A stretch of DNA of 64,000 nucleotides from Leptospira ryugenii (GTDB taxonomy: Bacteria; Spirochaetota; Leptospiria; Leptospirales; Leptospiraceae), in assembly GCF_003114855.1 (NCBI RefSeq), contig NZ_BFBB01000002.1, positions 186,001 through 250,000 of the forward strand. Direction: 5' to 3'. The position numbers were made by a program, and so were the translations under genes. This document shows, piece after piece, positions 9,305 through 18,844 of this stretch. Positions within the stretch are counted from its first letter, which is position 1, and each line of letters opens with the position of its first letter. The notes under the pieces are model-generated. The model made no database searches. It was not told where the DNA came from and worked only from the letters and a program-made list of their open reading frames with translations.

Positions 9305-10363
9305 ATGATAGCAATAGCAGAAAACCACACCGTCACGAAGAATGAAACTCTAAAGTCAGCTTTAGCTAAGATCGACGCAAATACTTTGGGTATAGTTTTT
9401 GTAGTCGAAAATCAAGTATTGATTGGTTCATTAACTGACGGTGATATTCGACGAGCTCTTTTGAAAGGAATAGATCTTAACCAATCCATAGCAGAATCAA
9501 TGAATCATCATCCCATTACTTTTCATGAGATGGATTATGACAAAGATAAGTTGAAGGAATATGCAAATCGCCATGTTATAAGTGTAATCCCAATCGTAAA
9601 TGAAGCGGGAAAGTTGGTTGGAATCTATGTAAATCGAGAGAAAGAAGAGACCCACTTTACTGTGAAAAACGCTTACGTGTTTATTTTGGCAGGAGGGTTT
9701 GGTACTCGCCTAGACCCGTTCACAAAAATTCTTCCAAAACCACTGATACCATTTGGCGACAAACCAATTCTTGAGCATATCATGGATGAGTTTGCAAAGT
9801 ATGGTTTTTCAAAATTTATTCTTTCGTTGTTTTATAAAGGGAATATCATAAAAAACTATTTTAGCGATATCCAATCTTTTTCAGAGATAAGCTACGTAGA
9901 GGAACAAACTCCTTTAGGAACAGGTGGTAGCCTTCAGCTGATTAAAGATAAGGATATTAAGACCCCTATAATAGTTGCTAATTGTGACAACATTATAAAT
10001 ATAAATTTTGAAGAGTTCTACAACTATCATCTAAAAAATAATTTTTCCGTAACTATTTTAGGACTTCGAAAAAATTTCAAAATTCCCTATGGTGTTATCA
10101 AATCCAATGGTGTTGATTACCTCAGCATGGAAGAAAAACCCTCTTATGAACTTGTTATCAATACAGGTTTTTATATCATTAATCCAGAAGTGATTGATTT
10201 GATTAGAGATGGGGAGGCAGTTGATATGCCAAGTTTGATAGACCGTGCAAAGACTAAGGGTGCCAAAGTAGGGGTCTATTACTCTGATTCAAATTGGTTT
10301 GATCTTGGCCAATGGGAAGAATATAGACAAACTGTTGAGCATTTTAAGAAACTAGGTATATAA
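9305..10363 (+). CDS. ptmE: CBS-domain sugar nucleotidyltransferase (PtmE-like GTP:glucosamine-1-phosphate guanylyltransferase)
   Basis: Two CBS motifs fill residues 1-112 (TDGDIRR at 44-50, IPIVNEAGKLVGI near 95-107). A nucleotidyltransferase domain follows, with LAGGFGTRL (128-136), LPKPLIPFGDKP and the metal-binding NCDN segment. This architecture is that of Campylobacter PtmE, which charges glucosamine-1-phosphate with GTP so the legionaminate pathway runs on GDP rather than UDP intermediates. Its presence is the best local argument that legionaminic acid, not N-acetylneuraminic acid, is made. CBS domains may sense a nucleotide. Gap to the next gene is 6 bases. Confidence 0.87.
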   Translation: MIAIAENHTVTKNETLKSALAKIDANTLGIVFVVENQVLIGSLTDGDIRRALLKGIDLNQSIAESMNHHPITFHEMDYDKDKLKEYANRHVISVIPIVNEAGKLVGIYVNREKEETHFTVKNAYVFILAGGFGTRLDPFTKILPKPLIPFGDKPILEHIMDEFAKYGFSKFILSLFYKGNIIKNYFSDIQSFSEISYVEEQTPLGTGGSLQLIKDKDIKTPIIVANCDNIININFEEFYNYHLKNNFSVTILGLRKNFKIPYGVIKSNGVDYLSMEEKPSYELVINTGFYIINPEVIDLIRDGEAVDMPSLIDRAKTKGAKVGVYYSDSNWFDLGQWEEYRQTVEHFKKLGI

Positions 10364-10369
10364 GAACCT

Positions 10370-11362
10370 ATGGCGCTAAATCAGGAAAAAAGCGATATTC
10401 TTGTAATTGGCTGTGGCTATATGGCTCTCGAATACCATAAGGTTTTGCAAACCTTGGGATATTCGGCTACTTATCTTGGAAGAGGGAAGTCAAAAGCTGA
10501 TTTATTTTTCGAAAAAACTGGAGTTCATCCTCTACTTGGTGGCATTGAATCGGTTCCGGTAGCTGAGCTAACAAAATATAAATTTGCGATAAACTCAGTA
10601 AACATAGAGAATTTGTACACCAGTTCTGTACAACTCTTAAAGGCAGGTATAAAGTTTCTTTTAATTGAAAAGCCCGGAGCTTTAGAACTGACTGAGTTGA
10701 AAGAATTGCAAAGCCTTGCAACTGCAATGAATGCTAAAGTTTTCATTGCCTATAATAGGCGTTTTTATTCCTCAGTTGCTTTTATTCAGAATTACATTCG
10801 ATCTGTAGAGCCAGTCGAATCTTTTCATTTTGAATTCACTGAGTGGACGCATTTGATCAATCCTGAAGATTATTCACCCTCAGTGATGAAACATTGGCTG
10901 CTATCTAATTCAAGTCATGTTATTGATCTTGCATTCCATTTAGGAGGGTGGCCAAGTCAAATGGCTGCTTTTTCTAAAGAAACAAGTGTTAATTGGGCTG
11001 ATCAATCTAATTTTGTTGGATCAGGTATCTCGGAAAAAGGTGCTTTATTTAGCTACCAAGCAAATTGGATTGGACCCGGACGATGGTCAGTCGAGATCAT
11101 AACAAAATCAAAACGATTTTTTCTGAAACCCATGGAAAAACTATTCGTGCAAAACTCTGGGTCTGTGAACTTAGAAGAAATTACTATTGATAATCAAAAA
11201 GACTTAGATTATAAACCGGGATTGTATCAAATGGTACAATCTTTTTTATCTTTAAACGAGAGCGAGCTCTGCACTTTAGAGAATCAAATCAAACATTTTG
11301 AAATATATTCGATGATTATGACAGGAAAACATAGATTAAACGAGGAAAAATATGGCATCTAA
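10370..11362 (+). CDS. Gfo/Idh/MocA-family oxidoreductase
   Basis: An N-terminal Rossmann fold with GCGYMA at residues 14-19, then IEKPGA near 100, the conserved EKP motif of Gfo/Idh/MocA dehydrogenases. The C-terminal alpha/beta domain contains HWLLSNSSHVIDLAFHLGG, with the usual active-site His/Asp region. It probably oxidises or reduces a nucleotide sugar with NAD(P). Adjacent to ptmE; a Gfo/Idh-type gene near ptmE also occurs in Campylobacter legionaminate loci, so a linked role is plausible. Substrate unknown. Its 3' end overlaps the next gene by 11 bases. Confidence 0.8.
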   Translation: MALNQEKSDILVIGCGYMALEYHKVLQTLGYSATYLGRGKSKADLFFEKTGVHPLLGGIESVPVAELTKYKFAINSVNIENLYTSSVQLLKAGIKFLLIEKPGALELTELKELQSLATAMNAKVFIAYNRRFYSSVAFIQNYIRSVEPVESFHFEFTEWTHLINPEDYSPSVMKHWLLSNSSHVIDLAFHLGGWPSQMAAFSKETSVNWADQSNFVGSGISEKGALFSYQANWIGPGRWSVEIITKSKRFFLKPMEKLFVQNSGSVNLEEITIDNQKDLDYKPGLYQMVQSFLSLNESELCTLENQIKHFEIYSMIMTGKHRLNEEKYGI

Positions 11363-12587
11363 GAAAATAGATAGATGTAGAATTTGTTCATCAACTGATT
11401 TGGTTGGTATTTTGGATCTAGGAGAGCAGTATTTTACAGGTATATTCCCAAAATCAAGAGAAGAAGATATTCCTAAAGGGAGATTGAAATTAGTAAAGTG
11501 TAACCATTGTGGTTTAGTTCAATTGGAAGACTCCTTTGATCTAGATTTACTTTATGGTAAGAATTATGGTTACCGCTCTGGCTTGAATCAGTCTATGATT
11601 GCCCATTTAAATAATACCGTTAAGAAAATTAGTGAGTTTATCTCTTTGACTCCTGGTGATCTTGTGCTTGATATCGGGAGCAACGATAGTACATTACTGC
11701 AAGCATACCCGAAAAATGTTGATTTAGTTGGGATTGATCCTACTGGAATTAAGTTTAAAAATTTCTATCCAGATTACATTAGATTGATACCTGAATTTTT
11801 CAGTAAAAAAGCATTCACAAACCATTATCCTGATCGAAAGGCAAAGATAGTTACCTCCATTGCTATGTTCTACGATTTAGATAATCCAACACAATTTATG
11901 CAGGATATTTATGATATTTTAGAAGATAATGGTGTTTGGTATTTTGAACAAAGTTACCTACTTTCAATGCTTGAAACTAACTCATATGATACGATCTGCC
12001 ATGAACATTTGGAATACTATGCCCTAAAACAAATCAAATGGATGACCGATAAAGTTGGATTCAGAATTATCAGCATCGAAATGAACAAGGTAAACGGTGG
12101 AAGTTTTTCAATTTTAGTTTGTAAAAATAATGCTAGTTTCCCAGATAATTCTTCGGTAGTAAATCAAATCCTAGCCAATGAGGAAGCAAAAGGAATCAAC
12201 GGTTTTCAGGTTTATAAAGAATTCAATCAGAGGATTGAAGAGTACAGGGAAAAATTAAAATCGTTTTTAATAGAAAAAAAGAAAGAAGGGAAATTAGTAA
12301 TCGGTTACGGAGCTTCTACAAAAGGCAATGTGATTTTGCAATATTGCAATATTACAGAGGAGGAGCTCCCATTTATTGCAGAAGTGAATCCCGATAAATT
12401 TGGAAGTTTCACACCGGGAACTAAGATCCCAATCATTTCGGAAAAGGAAGCGCGTGAGATGAATCCAGATATATTTTTGGTTCTTCCTTGGCATTTTAAA
12501 GATTCAATCGTTGTTCGTGAAAGAGAGTTTCTCCAATCAGGTGGAAGGCTTCTATTCCCTTTACCATACCTAGAGCTACTGTATTAA
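11352..12587 (+). CDS. NDP-sugar C-methyltransferase (zinc-binding SAM methyltransferase)
   Basis: The three-part layout of NovU/TylC3-type sugar C-methyltransferases. An N-terminal zinc domain has C9, C12, C50 and C53. The SAM-binding domain has LDIGSNDST at 106-114. The C-terminal domain contains GYGASTKGNV. The HEHLEYYALKQIKW segment matches the family's active-site His/Glu/Tyr region. Such enzymes methylate C3 of 4-keto-6-deoxy sugars. The product would be a branched deoxy sugar of the O-unit (inference). 411 residues is full length. Confidence 0.87.
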   Translation: MASKKIDRCRICSSTDLVGILDLGEQYFTGIFPKSREEDIPKGRLKLVKCNHCGLVQLEDSFDLDLLYGKNYGYRSGLNQSMIAHLNNTVKKISEFISLTPGDLVLDIGSNDSTLLQAYPKNVDLVGIDPTGIKFKNFYPDYIRLIPEFFSKKAFTNHYPDRKAKIVTSIAMFYDLDNPTQFMQDIYDILEDNGVWYFEQSYLLSMLETNSYDTICHEHLEYYALKQIKWMTDKVGFRIISIEMNKVNGGSFSILVCKNNASFPDNSSVVNQILANEEAKGINGFQVYKEFNQRIEEYREKLKSFLIEKKKEGKLVIGYGASTKGNVILQYCNITEEELPFIAEVNPDKFGSFTPGTKIPIISEKEAREMNPDIFLVLPWHFKDSIVVREREFLQSGGRLLFPLPYLELLY

Positions 12588-12592
12588 AAAAG

Positions 12593-13585
12593 ATGAAAGA
12601 TCACTCAGATAAATATAATACAATTTTTAGAAAGTATTATAAGGAGCATCAGCTTGTGGATCGATTTTTAGATGATCCAGAGCATGCAATTGATGTCATT
12701 ATTCCGATTATGCATACCAATGAACTTTGGGAGGCAAATCTACATTCTATTTATAGGGAAGTACCGGTGAATCGTTTGTTACTTGGTGATGGAGGAGCAA
12801 TTGATGATTCACTAGATATAGCCAAAAAATTTCCTAGAGTCGTTGTGTTAGATCAAAAGAACTTCAAATCTTTGGGATATTGCATTCGCAATCTAATCGA
12901 AAATGTAGAGACGGAATGGTTTGCTTATTTTCACTCGGACGTCTATTTGCCGGAGCAATGGTTCGATAAAATGTTGCCATACCAGAAATCTTTTGATTGG
13001 TATGGTTGTCCTATGCGGCATACGATCATGGTTGATTATCCTGGCGAAAATAATATTCGTCCCTATGCCGGCACCCAAATAGGCCGCAAAGAAGCTTTCC
13101 GAGAGAATTTACATACGATTGATGATGACTATGTGTACAGACAAGAGGATTTCGTGTTTGAAAGTCTTGTGGAAAAAGGTGGTTATAAGAATGGAAAAGT
13201 CGAAGATACCTTTCACTATCACCAAACCATGTTTCGTCCTTCCAAATGGATGGATCTCAAGGTAAAGAATGTTTCCATAGATGTGAATAGGAAAAAAGAA
13301 GAAATCATTCGTTCTGCCGACATGCAAGTAAGAGGAGTGATAAAATATCTCAAACCAAATCGCTTCTATGCATTTTGGATTATTCCTAACTTTGTAGAAC
13401 TTCTAGAACATGGGGAATTGAACTGGTCTGAATTCAAAGCTTGGACCAAAAAAACCAATCCAGAATGGTTGCCATACTTAAGTTATTTTAAGATCAGACT
13501 TGTCCATCTTTGGTTTAGCCCATCGATCCGGAAAAACATTAGGGATTGGATTACAAAAGTCTTTTTTAGACAAAAGATTCAATAG
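12593..13585 (+). CDS. Glycosyltransferase family 2-like protein
   Basis: A compact GT-A-like fold: VIIPIMHTNE (residues 35-44), GDGG at 65-68 and a YFHSDVYLP segment at 112-120 that takes the place of the DxD metal-binding motif. An EDFVFE acidic patch and a conserved FHYHQTMFRPS region follow. No membrane segments. The motif spacing differs from standard GT2 enzymes, so it is either a divergent GT2 or an orphan family of polysaccharide loci. It lies five bases after the C-methyltransferase and 36 before another methyltransferase. Confidence 0.65.
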   Translation: MKDHSDKYNTIFRKYYKEHQLVDRFLDDPEHAIDVIIPIMHTNELWEANLHSIYREVPVNRLLLGDGGAIDDSLDIAKKFPRVVVLDQKNFKSLGYCIRNLIENVETEWFAYFHSDVYLPEQWFDKMLPYQKSFDWYGCPMRHTIMVDYPGENNIRPYAGTQIGRKEAFRENLHTIDDDYVYRQEDFVFESLVEKGGYKNGKVEDTFHYHQTMFRPSKWMDLKVKNVSIDVNRKKEEIIRSADMQVRGVIKYLKPNRFYAFWIIPNFVELLEHGELNWSEFKAWTKKTNPEWLPYLSYFKIRLVHLWFSPSIRKNIRDWITKVFFRQKIQ

Positions 13586-13621
13586 CCTCACTATTATATA
13601 TTAATTTAAATAAGGAAAGTT

Positions 13622-14116
13622 ATGAAAGTATTAGATGTCGGTTGTGGCGATGCAAAAGTTGAAGGAGCTATAGGAATGGATATTGCTCCATTGCCTGGAG
13701 TTGATGTTGTGCATGACTTGTCGAAGTTTCCATGGCCTTTTGAAGAAAATTCTTTCGATAAGATATATCTATTGAATATTATTGAACATCTAAATTCTCC
13801 AATAAAGGTGATGGAAGAAGTCCATAGGCTTTTGAAGAAAGGTGGAGAGGTTCACATCGAGGTTGTATACTGGAATCATAGGCATTCTGTTAGTGATCCT
13901 CAACATGTTACGTTCTACAATGAGACTACCTGGGACTTTTTTTTAGGAAAGAGGAAAACATATTATACCTCAGCAGTTTTTGAAATGGTTAAACTAGAGT
14001 TTATCTATGACAAGATTGCCAAAATTGTCTTTTTGTATCAAAAATGGCTAATGAATTTAGCATCTTACTTTCTATGTAATGTAAAACAAGGTATGATCGT
14101 TACTTTAAGAAAGTAA
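13622..14116 (+). CDS. Class I SAM-dependent methyltransferase, small
   Basis: Only 164 residues. It opens directly with motif I, LDVGCGDAK at residues 4-12, then GMDIAPLPGVDVVHD, the Methyltransf_11 block FDKIYLLNIIEHL and VHRLLKKGGEVHIEV. It lacks an N-terminal recognition domain. Likely an O-methyltransferase of a sugar hydroxyl. The ATG follows an AAGGAAAG Shine-Dalgarno. Neighbours are a GT2-like protein and an SGNH hydrolase. Confidence 0.8.
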   Translation: MKVLDVGCGDAKVEGAIGMDIAPLPGVDVVHDLSKFPWPFEENSFDKIYLLNIIEHLNSPIKVMEEVHRLLKKGGEVHIEVVYWNHRHSVSDPQHVTFYNETTWDFFLGKRKTYYTSAVFEMVKLEFIYDKIAKIVFLYQKWLMNLASYFLCNVKQGMIVTLRK

Positions 14117-14139
14117 AATAACGTCCGATTTATTTTTTT

Positions 14140-15540
14140 ATGAGAAAAAGAGCCTTCATTTTTGTTCAGTTCCTGAATTTAGCTTTGGTTTCGTACTTTT
14201 GCCTAGTTGAAGATTTTACTGAAATTAAATTTTTGCAATACTTTGCTATCTCTTGTATCACTTTAATATCAGTTAGTCTGTTTCTATATGCCGCAAACTT
14301 TTTCGAGCAAAATTTAGAAAATTTAGCCTTAATAACATTTTCTACTTTTTTTGTAATTTCATTCTTTGAGATTACTTTTGGGATTCTTCCCTCATTGATT
14401 CCCACTCATTTAAACTTTCTGTTAAAAAATGATAGGTCAAAAACGCAAAAGTCCAGTGAAAGCATTTTAGAATATTTTGAAGAGACACCCTTTGTTAAAT
14501 TTAAAGGGAACACGATTGTTAGGTCAGCTGGAAATTACGGCCCAGACACAGACTTTGAGTACAGCTGGAAAACGGACTCTCTAGGATTCAAGAACGAGGA
14601 GAGACTCGTAGAAGAGAAAAGAATCGATGCTATTTCGCTCGGAGATTCTTTCACCGAGGGAATGGGAGTCAAATTAGAGGAAACGTATCCATACCTGCTT
14701 AACAGAAAAGGCTTAAAAACTTATAATTTAGGCGTACAAGGTAGTGCGCCTGTTCAATGGCTAGGTTACTTTCGCAAATTTGGTATACAAATGAAACCTA
14801 AGCTTGTTTTGATAGGTTATTTACCTACGGTTTATGAAAGAGAATCAATTTTTTTTCATAGAACGAACCAGGAGCTTCCCTCCGCGATTGGCAGGATTGC
14901 AAAAAGGAATAGAAGATTCGAAATTAGAAATCAGGTACATTTCGTAACTACCGCTATTATTTATTATACAACTTCCATTATCTTGCCAGATCTATTGAAC
15001 CAATATGGTAATATAGCTTGTATGGTGGATCCTCGGTTATCAGACGATCCTCGCTGTTTATCTAATACACAAGTAGAAGGAAATACCGAATTTACGATAC
15101 CGTATTTCTCTCGGTATAAGTCAGAATATGATCGAGTAAAGAAACTTGATGATCCTAATATTATTATAAATTCCAGAGAATGGAAGAGTATGTTGGATCA
15201 ATTTCTATTGGTTAAGAGAGAAAGCGATAAAATTGGAGCCAAAGTATATATAATCTTTTTCCCACATCGAGAGATAGTCTACTTTGAAAGGGCCCTGAAT
15301 AAACCACTACCATCTCCAAATTTTTCATCAGTGGAAGAAGAGCATTTGCAGCGTTTTGCCGTTGAAAATAATATATTTTTTCTCAATAGTATTCCTATTT
15401 TTCGTGAGTATATCAAAACGGTTGACTCAAAAACTCCTTTAGAAAACTACCCCTTTCTTACAGTTGATGGACATTTGTCGAAACTGGGCAATAGCTTATT
15501 AGCTGACTTTATTTTTAATAATATTAAAGATAGAAAATGA
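14140..15540 (+). CDS. Membrane-anchored SGNH/GDSL-type hydrolase or acyltransferase
   Basis: Three hydrophobic segments in the first 85 residues anchor a large SGNH domain. Block I is SLGDSFTEG (166-174), the Gly block is NLGVQGSAP, and the C-terminal catalytic pair lies in VDGHLSKLG (D443, H445). This layout resembles AlgX/AlgJ- or OafB-like proteins that add or remove O-acetyl groups on the periplasmic side, but no acyltransferase-3 membrane domain is present, so a hydrolase is equally possible. Its stop overlaps the next ATG (ATGA). Confidence 0.7.
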   Translation: MRKRAFIFVQFLNLALVSYFCLVEDFTEIKFLQYFAISCITLISVSLFLYAANFFEQNLENLALITFSTFFVISFFEITFGILPSLIPTHLNFLLKNDRSKTQKSSESILEYFEETPFVKFKGNTIVRSAGNYGPDTDFEYSWKTDSLGFKNEERLVEEKRIDAISLGDSFTEGMGVKLEETYPYLLNRKGLKTYNLGVQGSAPVQWLGYFRKFGIQMKPKLVLIGYLPTVYERESIFFHRTNQELPSAIGRIAKRNRRFEIRNQVHFVTTAIIYYTTSIILPDLLNQYGNIACMVDPRLSDDPRCLSNTQVEGNTEFTIPYFSRYKSEYDRVKKLDDPNIIINSREWKSMLDQFLLVKRESDKIGAKVYIIFFPHREIVYFERALNKPLPSPNFSSVEEEHLQRFAVENNIFFLNSIPIFREYIKTVDSKTPLENYPFLTVDGHLSKLGNSLLADFIFNNIKDRK

Positions 15541-16814
15541 GATATGCTAATCGGATACTAAATGGATGGAGACAGTATGATAGATTTACTGAATCTCTCT
15601 ATGGTCGATATGAAAGCAAAACCATTCAATATATTTCTTTTTGCAGGAACTTATATGTTGCCTTTTTAGAATTCAAAAGAACCTCTGAAATATTAGAATT
15701 TGGATATTTTATGATCCTTTTGTTAAGATCTATAATTTATCATTTTTGTTTCAATCCAATCCTAAGTGATAAAGCTAAAGTAGTGATAATCGAGGTTAAT
15801 GCTAGTCAGGATTCCGAGCTTGCCGCACATGCAGGCATCTCTTTAGTCAGAATAGAATGGAAATTTGATTCCGCTAGAGAAATATTATCGAAAATTCGAA
15901 TTTTCTTTGAATGGATACTCTGTGCGCGCCTGCTACTTTTGGGGAATGATTTAAAAAAGTTTTATTCCTTTAAAACTCTTCCAGAATTATTACTAGGAAT
16001 AAATTTATATAATAGAATAGATCTTTCTGGAATCGAAAAAATAGTTACGCAACGAGATCGCTATCCAGAAGAAATTGGAATATTGAAAAAAGCAAAAGAG
16101 CTTGGGATCAAAACATTCAAATTTGATCATTTTTTAGCGTTGGGAACTGTAAATCAAAACCGGATTTTTTGTGAATATTATCTGTATCCGAATCAAATTA
16201 ATGCAAGCCACTTTAAAAAGTTTGAGGCCAACAAGGATATAAAATACTATGAAGTTGGTTTTCCCTATTGGGATGCATTTGCAAAATTTCGATGGAAACC
16301 CGAAAGAAATCCAAAGATCATTACCTTTTTTTCTCAGTATGGCAATAGTTTAGGGATTTTTGGACCCAAAGGACCGTACTTTTATATCCAAGAGATTCTA
16401 GAAACAATTGATGATTCATTTTTGCTCCTGGTTAAACCACATCCGATTGAGTTGAAAAACGGCTTTCCTACATTTAAATCTAATCGAATACAAATAGTCG
16501 ATGGTAAAACTGTCTCAAATCCAGAGCTAATTTCAAAGTCTTGTTTTGTGCTTTCTTTAGCTTCGCAAGCTCTGATAGAGGCAAAACATATTAATCCTCA
16601 GTCAGCCTATATCAATTATGAACCAGAACATTCGCTTGATTGGGATTATAGTTTGTTAAATGGTAAGCTTGAATTGATTCGATCACGTAAGGAACTACGA
16701 GAATTTTTATATGAAAAAAAGGATTTTATATCTTGTGAAGAATTTATTGATTTCTTTCATCCAAGTTTTCCAAATTCTCTCGAAAAAATCACAAAAGCAA
16801 TTCATTCGATATAA
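15537..16814 (+). CDS. Putative GT-B-like surface polysaccharide protein
   Basis: A soluble protein of 425 residues with no family motif I can name with certainty. The C-terminal half contains LVKPHPIELKNG (about 298-309) and CFVLSLASQALIEAKHI, a His-Pro element plus a small-residue/Glu element like those in the protein at 7856 and in polysialyltransferase-like GT-B folds. Directly coupled to the SGNH gene (ATGA) and six bases from legG. A nonulosonate transferase role is possible but unproven. Confidence 0.55.
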   Translation: MRYANRILNGWRQYDRFTESLYGRYESKTIQYISFCRNLYVAFLEFKRTSEILEFGYFMILLLRSIIYHFCFNPILSDKAKVVIIEVNASQDSELAAHAGISLVRIEWKFDSAREILSKIRIFFEWILCARLLLLGNDLKKFYSFKTLPELLLGINLYNRIDLSGIEKIVTQRDRYPEEIGILKKAKELGIKTFKFDHFLALGTVNQNRIFCEYYLYPNQINASHFKKFEANKDIKYYEVGFPYWDAFAKFRWKPERNPKIITFFSQYGNSLGIFGPKGPYFYIQEILETIDDSFLLLVKPHPIELKNGFPTFKSNRIQIVDGKTVSNPELISKSCFVLSLASQALIEAKHINPQSAYINYEPEHSLDWDYSLLNGKLELIRSRKELREFLYEKKDFISCEEFIDFFHPSFPNSLEKITKAIHSI

Positions 16815-16820
16815 CTCTTT

Positions 16821-17969
16821 ATGAAAGTCGCCGTTGTTACAGCAAGCAGAGCCGAATATGGCCTATTATTACCTCTTTTGCATCGCTTAAAAAATGATCC
16901 ATTTTTTACCTTACAGCTGATTGTCACTGGGATGCATTTGTCTCATGAGTTTGGCTTAACTTACAAGGAAATCGAGAAAGATGGTTTCACCATTCAAAAG
17001 AAAATAGAAATGGTGCTCTCATCCGACACACCGACAGGTATTGCAAAATCAATGGGTTTAGCAACGATTAGTGCTTCGGAATGCTTTGAGGAATTGAAGC
17101 CAGATATATTAATTCTTTTAGGTGATCGCTATGAGATTCTGTCGTTTGCATCAGCTGCAGTAGTGGCAAGGATACCAATTGCTCATATCCATGGTGGAGA
17201 ACTTACAGAAGGTCTAATAGATGATCCTTTTCGTCACGCGATTACAAAAATGTCCTATCTACATTTTTGTGCCATGGAGACTTACAAAAAGAGAATCATC
17301 CAAATGGGTGAGGAGCCCAATAGAGTGCATGTGGTTGGAGCACTAGGTTTAGATACTATCTACTCAATGGATTTTTTAAACCAAAATGAATTGGAAGAAA
17401 AATTAGGCATTCGCTTTAAAAGTCAAAATGCAATCGTGACATTTCATCCTGTTACTCTTGAAGACCAATCTGCCGAGAAGCAATTTAGTGAGCTATTAAA
17501 GGCAATCGAGACATTAGATGATACATTTATAGTCTTTACAAAACCAAACTCGGATACCGATGGCCGTATCATTATTGATATGATAGATAGATTTGTAGGT
17601 CGTTTCCCAGAAAGATCGGCAGGGTTTACTTCCTTAGGCCAAAAAAATTATCTTAGTCTGATGAACTTTGTGGATTTGGTGATCGGTAATTCTTCTAGTG
17701 GGCTTTTAGAAGCGCCCTATTTTAGAAAACCAACAATTAATATAGGTGATAGACAAACTGGAAGATTCAAACCTGAATCTGTGATTGATTGTTTGCCTGA
17801 ATGTGAATCCATTTTATCTGCGATCAAAAAATCGAAAAGTCCAGAATTCAAAGCAGTTCTAAAAAGTTTTAAAAATCCTTTGGGTGATGGGAAGGCTACT
17901 GATCGTATCATTTCTCATCTGAAAGTTACTAGCTTACAAACAAAAAAGAAATTTTTTGACTTAACATGA
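16821..17969 (+). CDS. legG: Hydrolysing NDP-HexNAc 2-epimerase (NeuC family, LegG-like)
   Basis: Epimerises C2 and hydrolyses the nucleotide from the GDP-diacetyl sugar, giving the substrate for LegI. SRAEYG at residues 9-14, GDRYE at 101-105, HIHGGE at 122-127 and the IGNSSSG phosphate-binding loop near 290 are all intact. 382 residues is typical. It is separated from legB-C-I-H by eight genes, yet the set is complete in the window. Overlaps the next gene by four bases. Confidence 0.9.
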   Translation: MKVAVVTASRAEYGLLLPLLHRLKNDPFFTLQLIVTGMHLSHEFGLTYKEIEKDGFTIQKKIEMVLSSDTPTGIAKSMGLATISASECFEELKPDILILLGDRYEILSFASAAVVARIPIAHIHGGELTEGLIDDPFRHAITKMSYLHFCAMETYKKRIIQMGEEPNRVHVVGALGLDTIYSMDFLNQNELEEKLGIRFKSQNAIVTFHPVTLEDQSAEKQFSELLKAIETLDDTFIVFTKPNSDTDGRIIIDMIDRFVGRFPERSAGFTSLGQKNYLSLMNFVDLVIGNSSSGLLEAPYFRKPTINIGDRQTGRFKPESVIDCLPECESILSAIKKSKSPEFKAVLKSFKNPLGDGKATDRIISHLKVTSLQTKKKFFDLT

Positions 17970-18844
17970 AAATTATATTCATTGGTTCCGTAATTTTTTC
18001 TAAGTCGGCATTAGAAGCTATCATTGAATTAGGTGGTAATGTTGTTGGTATCGTAACAAAAAATGAAGCAGGCATCAATGCAGACTACGCTGACTTAACG
18101 AATGTAAAATCATCGATACCATTTCATTTTACCAAAGATGTAAATAGTGTAGAAACAATTGGATGGATCCGAGACAAATCAGCGGATGTAATCTTTTGTT
18201 TTGGTTGGTCCTCACTGATAAAGACTGAACTTTTACAACTGGCCCCACTTGGTGTTGTTGGATTTCATCCTGCAGAGTTACCTCGCAATAGGGGACGTCA
18301 CCCCATCATTTGGGCCTTAGTTTTGGGCTTAACAAAAACTGCTTCTACATTTTTCTTTATGGATGAGGGAGCAGACAGCGGTGATATCCTAAACCAAAGG
18401 ATGATCAAGATAGAGTATGAAGACGATGCTCTTTCCTTATACAATAAGATCACACAAGTAGCTATTTCTCAAATAAAGGAATTTCTACCTCAATTAAGCT
18501 CTGGAAATTTTCCACGTGTAAAACAAGATGCTTCCGTAGCAAACACATGGAGGAAAAGGGGTCCGAATGACGGTAAGATTGACTTTCGAATGGGATCAAA
18601 TGCGATTTACAATTTAGTAAGAGCGCTAAGTCGGCCTTATGTGGGTTCTCATGTGGAAATACTAGAGCAACAGTATAAGGTTTGGAAAGTTAAAGAATTA
18701 GCAAATTCTAACTTAAACATAGAACCCGGCAAAGTTTTGGAGCGCTCAAATAATACTTTAATCATAAAGACGGGGGATGGGGCAATAGAACTTATTGAAC
18801 ATGAATTGCCTGTCGATTTAAAAGTGGGAGATTACATTAGATGA
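17966..18844 (+). CDS. Sugar N-formyltransferase-like protein (Met-tRNA formyltransferase fold)
   Basis: The N-terminal formyltransferase domain has the FHPAELPRNRGRHP loop (100-113) and MDEGADSGDIL (132-142), then a C-terminal OB-like domain. H101 and D137 of the catalytic set are present. The usual Asn two residues before the His is Gly99, an unusual substitution. It probably moves a formyl group from N10-formyl-THF to a sugar amine. It is overlapped on both sides (legG and a PIG-L deacetylase), which suggests deacetylate-then-formylate chemistry on a nonulosonate or its precursor (inference). Confidence 0.78.
   Translation: MKIIFIGSVIFSKSALEAIIELGGNVVGIVTKNEAGINADYADLTNVKSSIPFHFTKDVNSVETIGWIRDKSADVIFCFGWSSLIKTELLQLAPLGVVGFHPAELPRNRGRHPIIWALVLGLTKTASTFFFMDEGADSGDILNQRMIKIEYEDDALSLYNKITQVAISQIKEFLPQLSSGNFPRVKQDASVANTWRKRGPNDGKIDFRMGSNAIYNLVRALSRPYVGSHVEILEQQYKVWKVKELANSNLNIEPGKVLERSNNTLIIKTGDGAIELIEHELPVDLKVGDYIR

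Noticed and set aside
16821..17969. LegG as a sialic acid NeuC
   Set aside because: Sequence alone allows it, but LegB, LegC and the PtmE-like protein nearby make the legionaminate route more likely.
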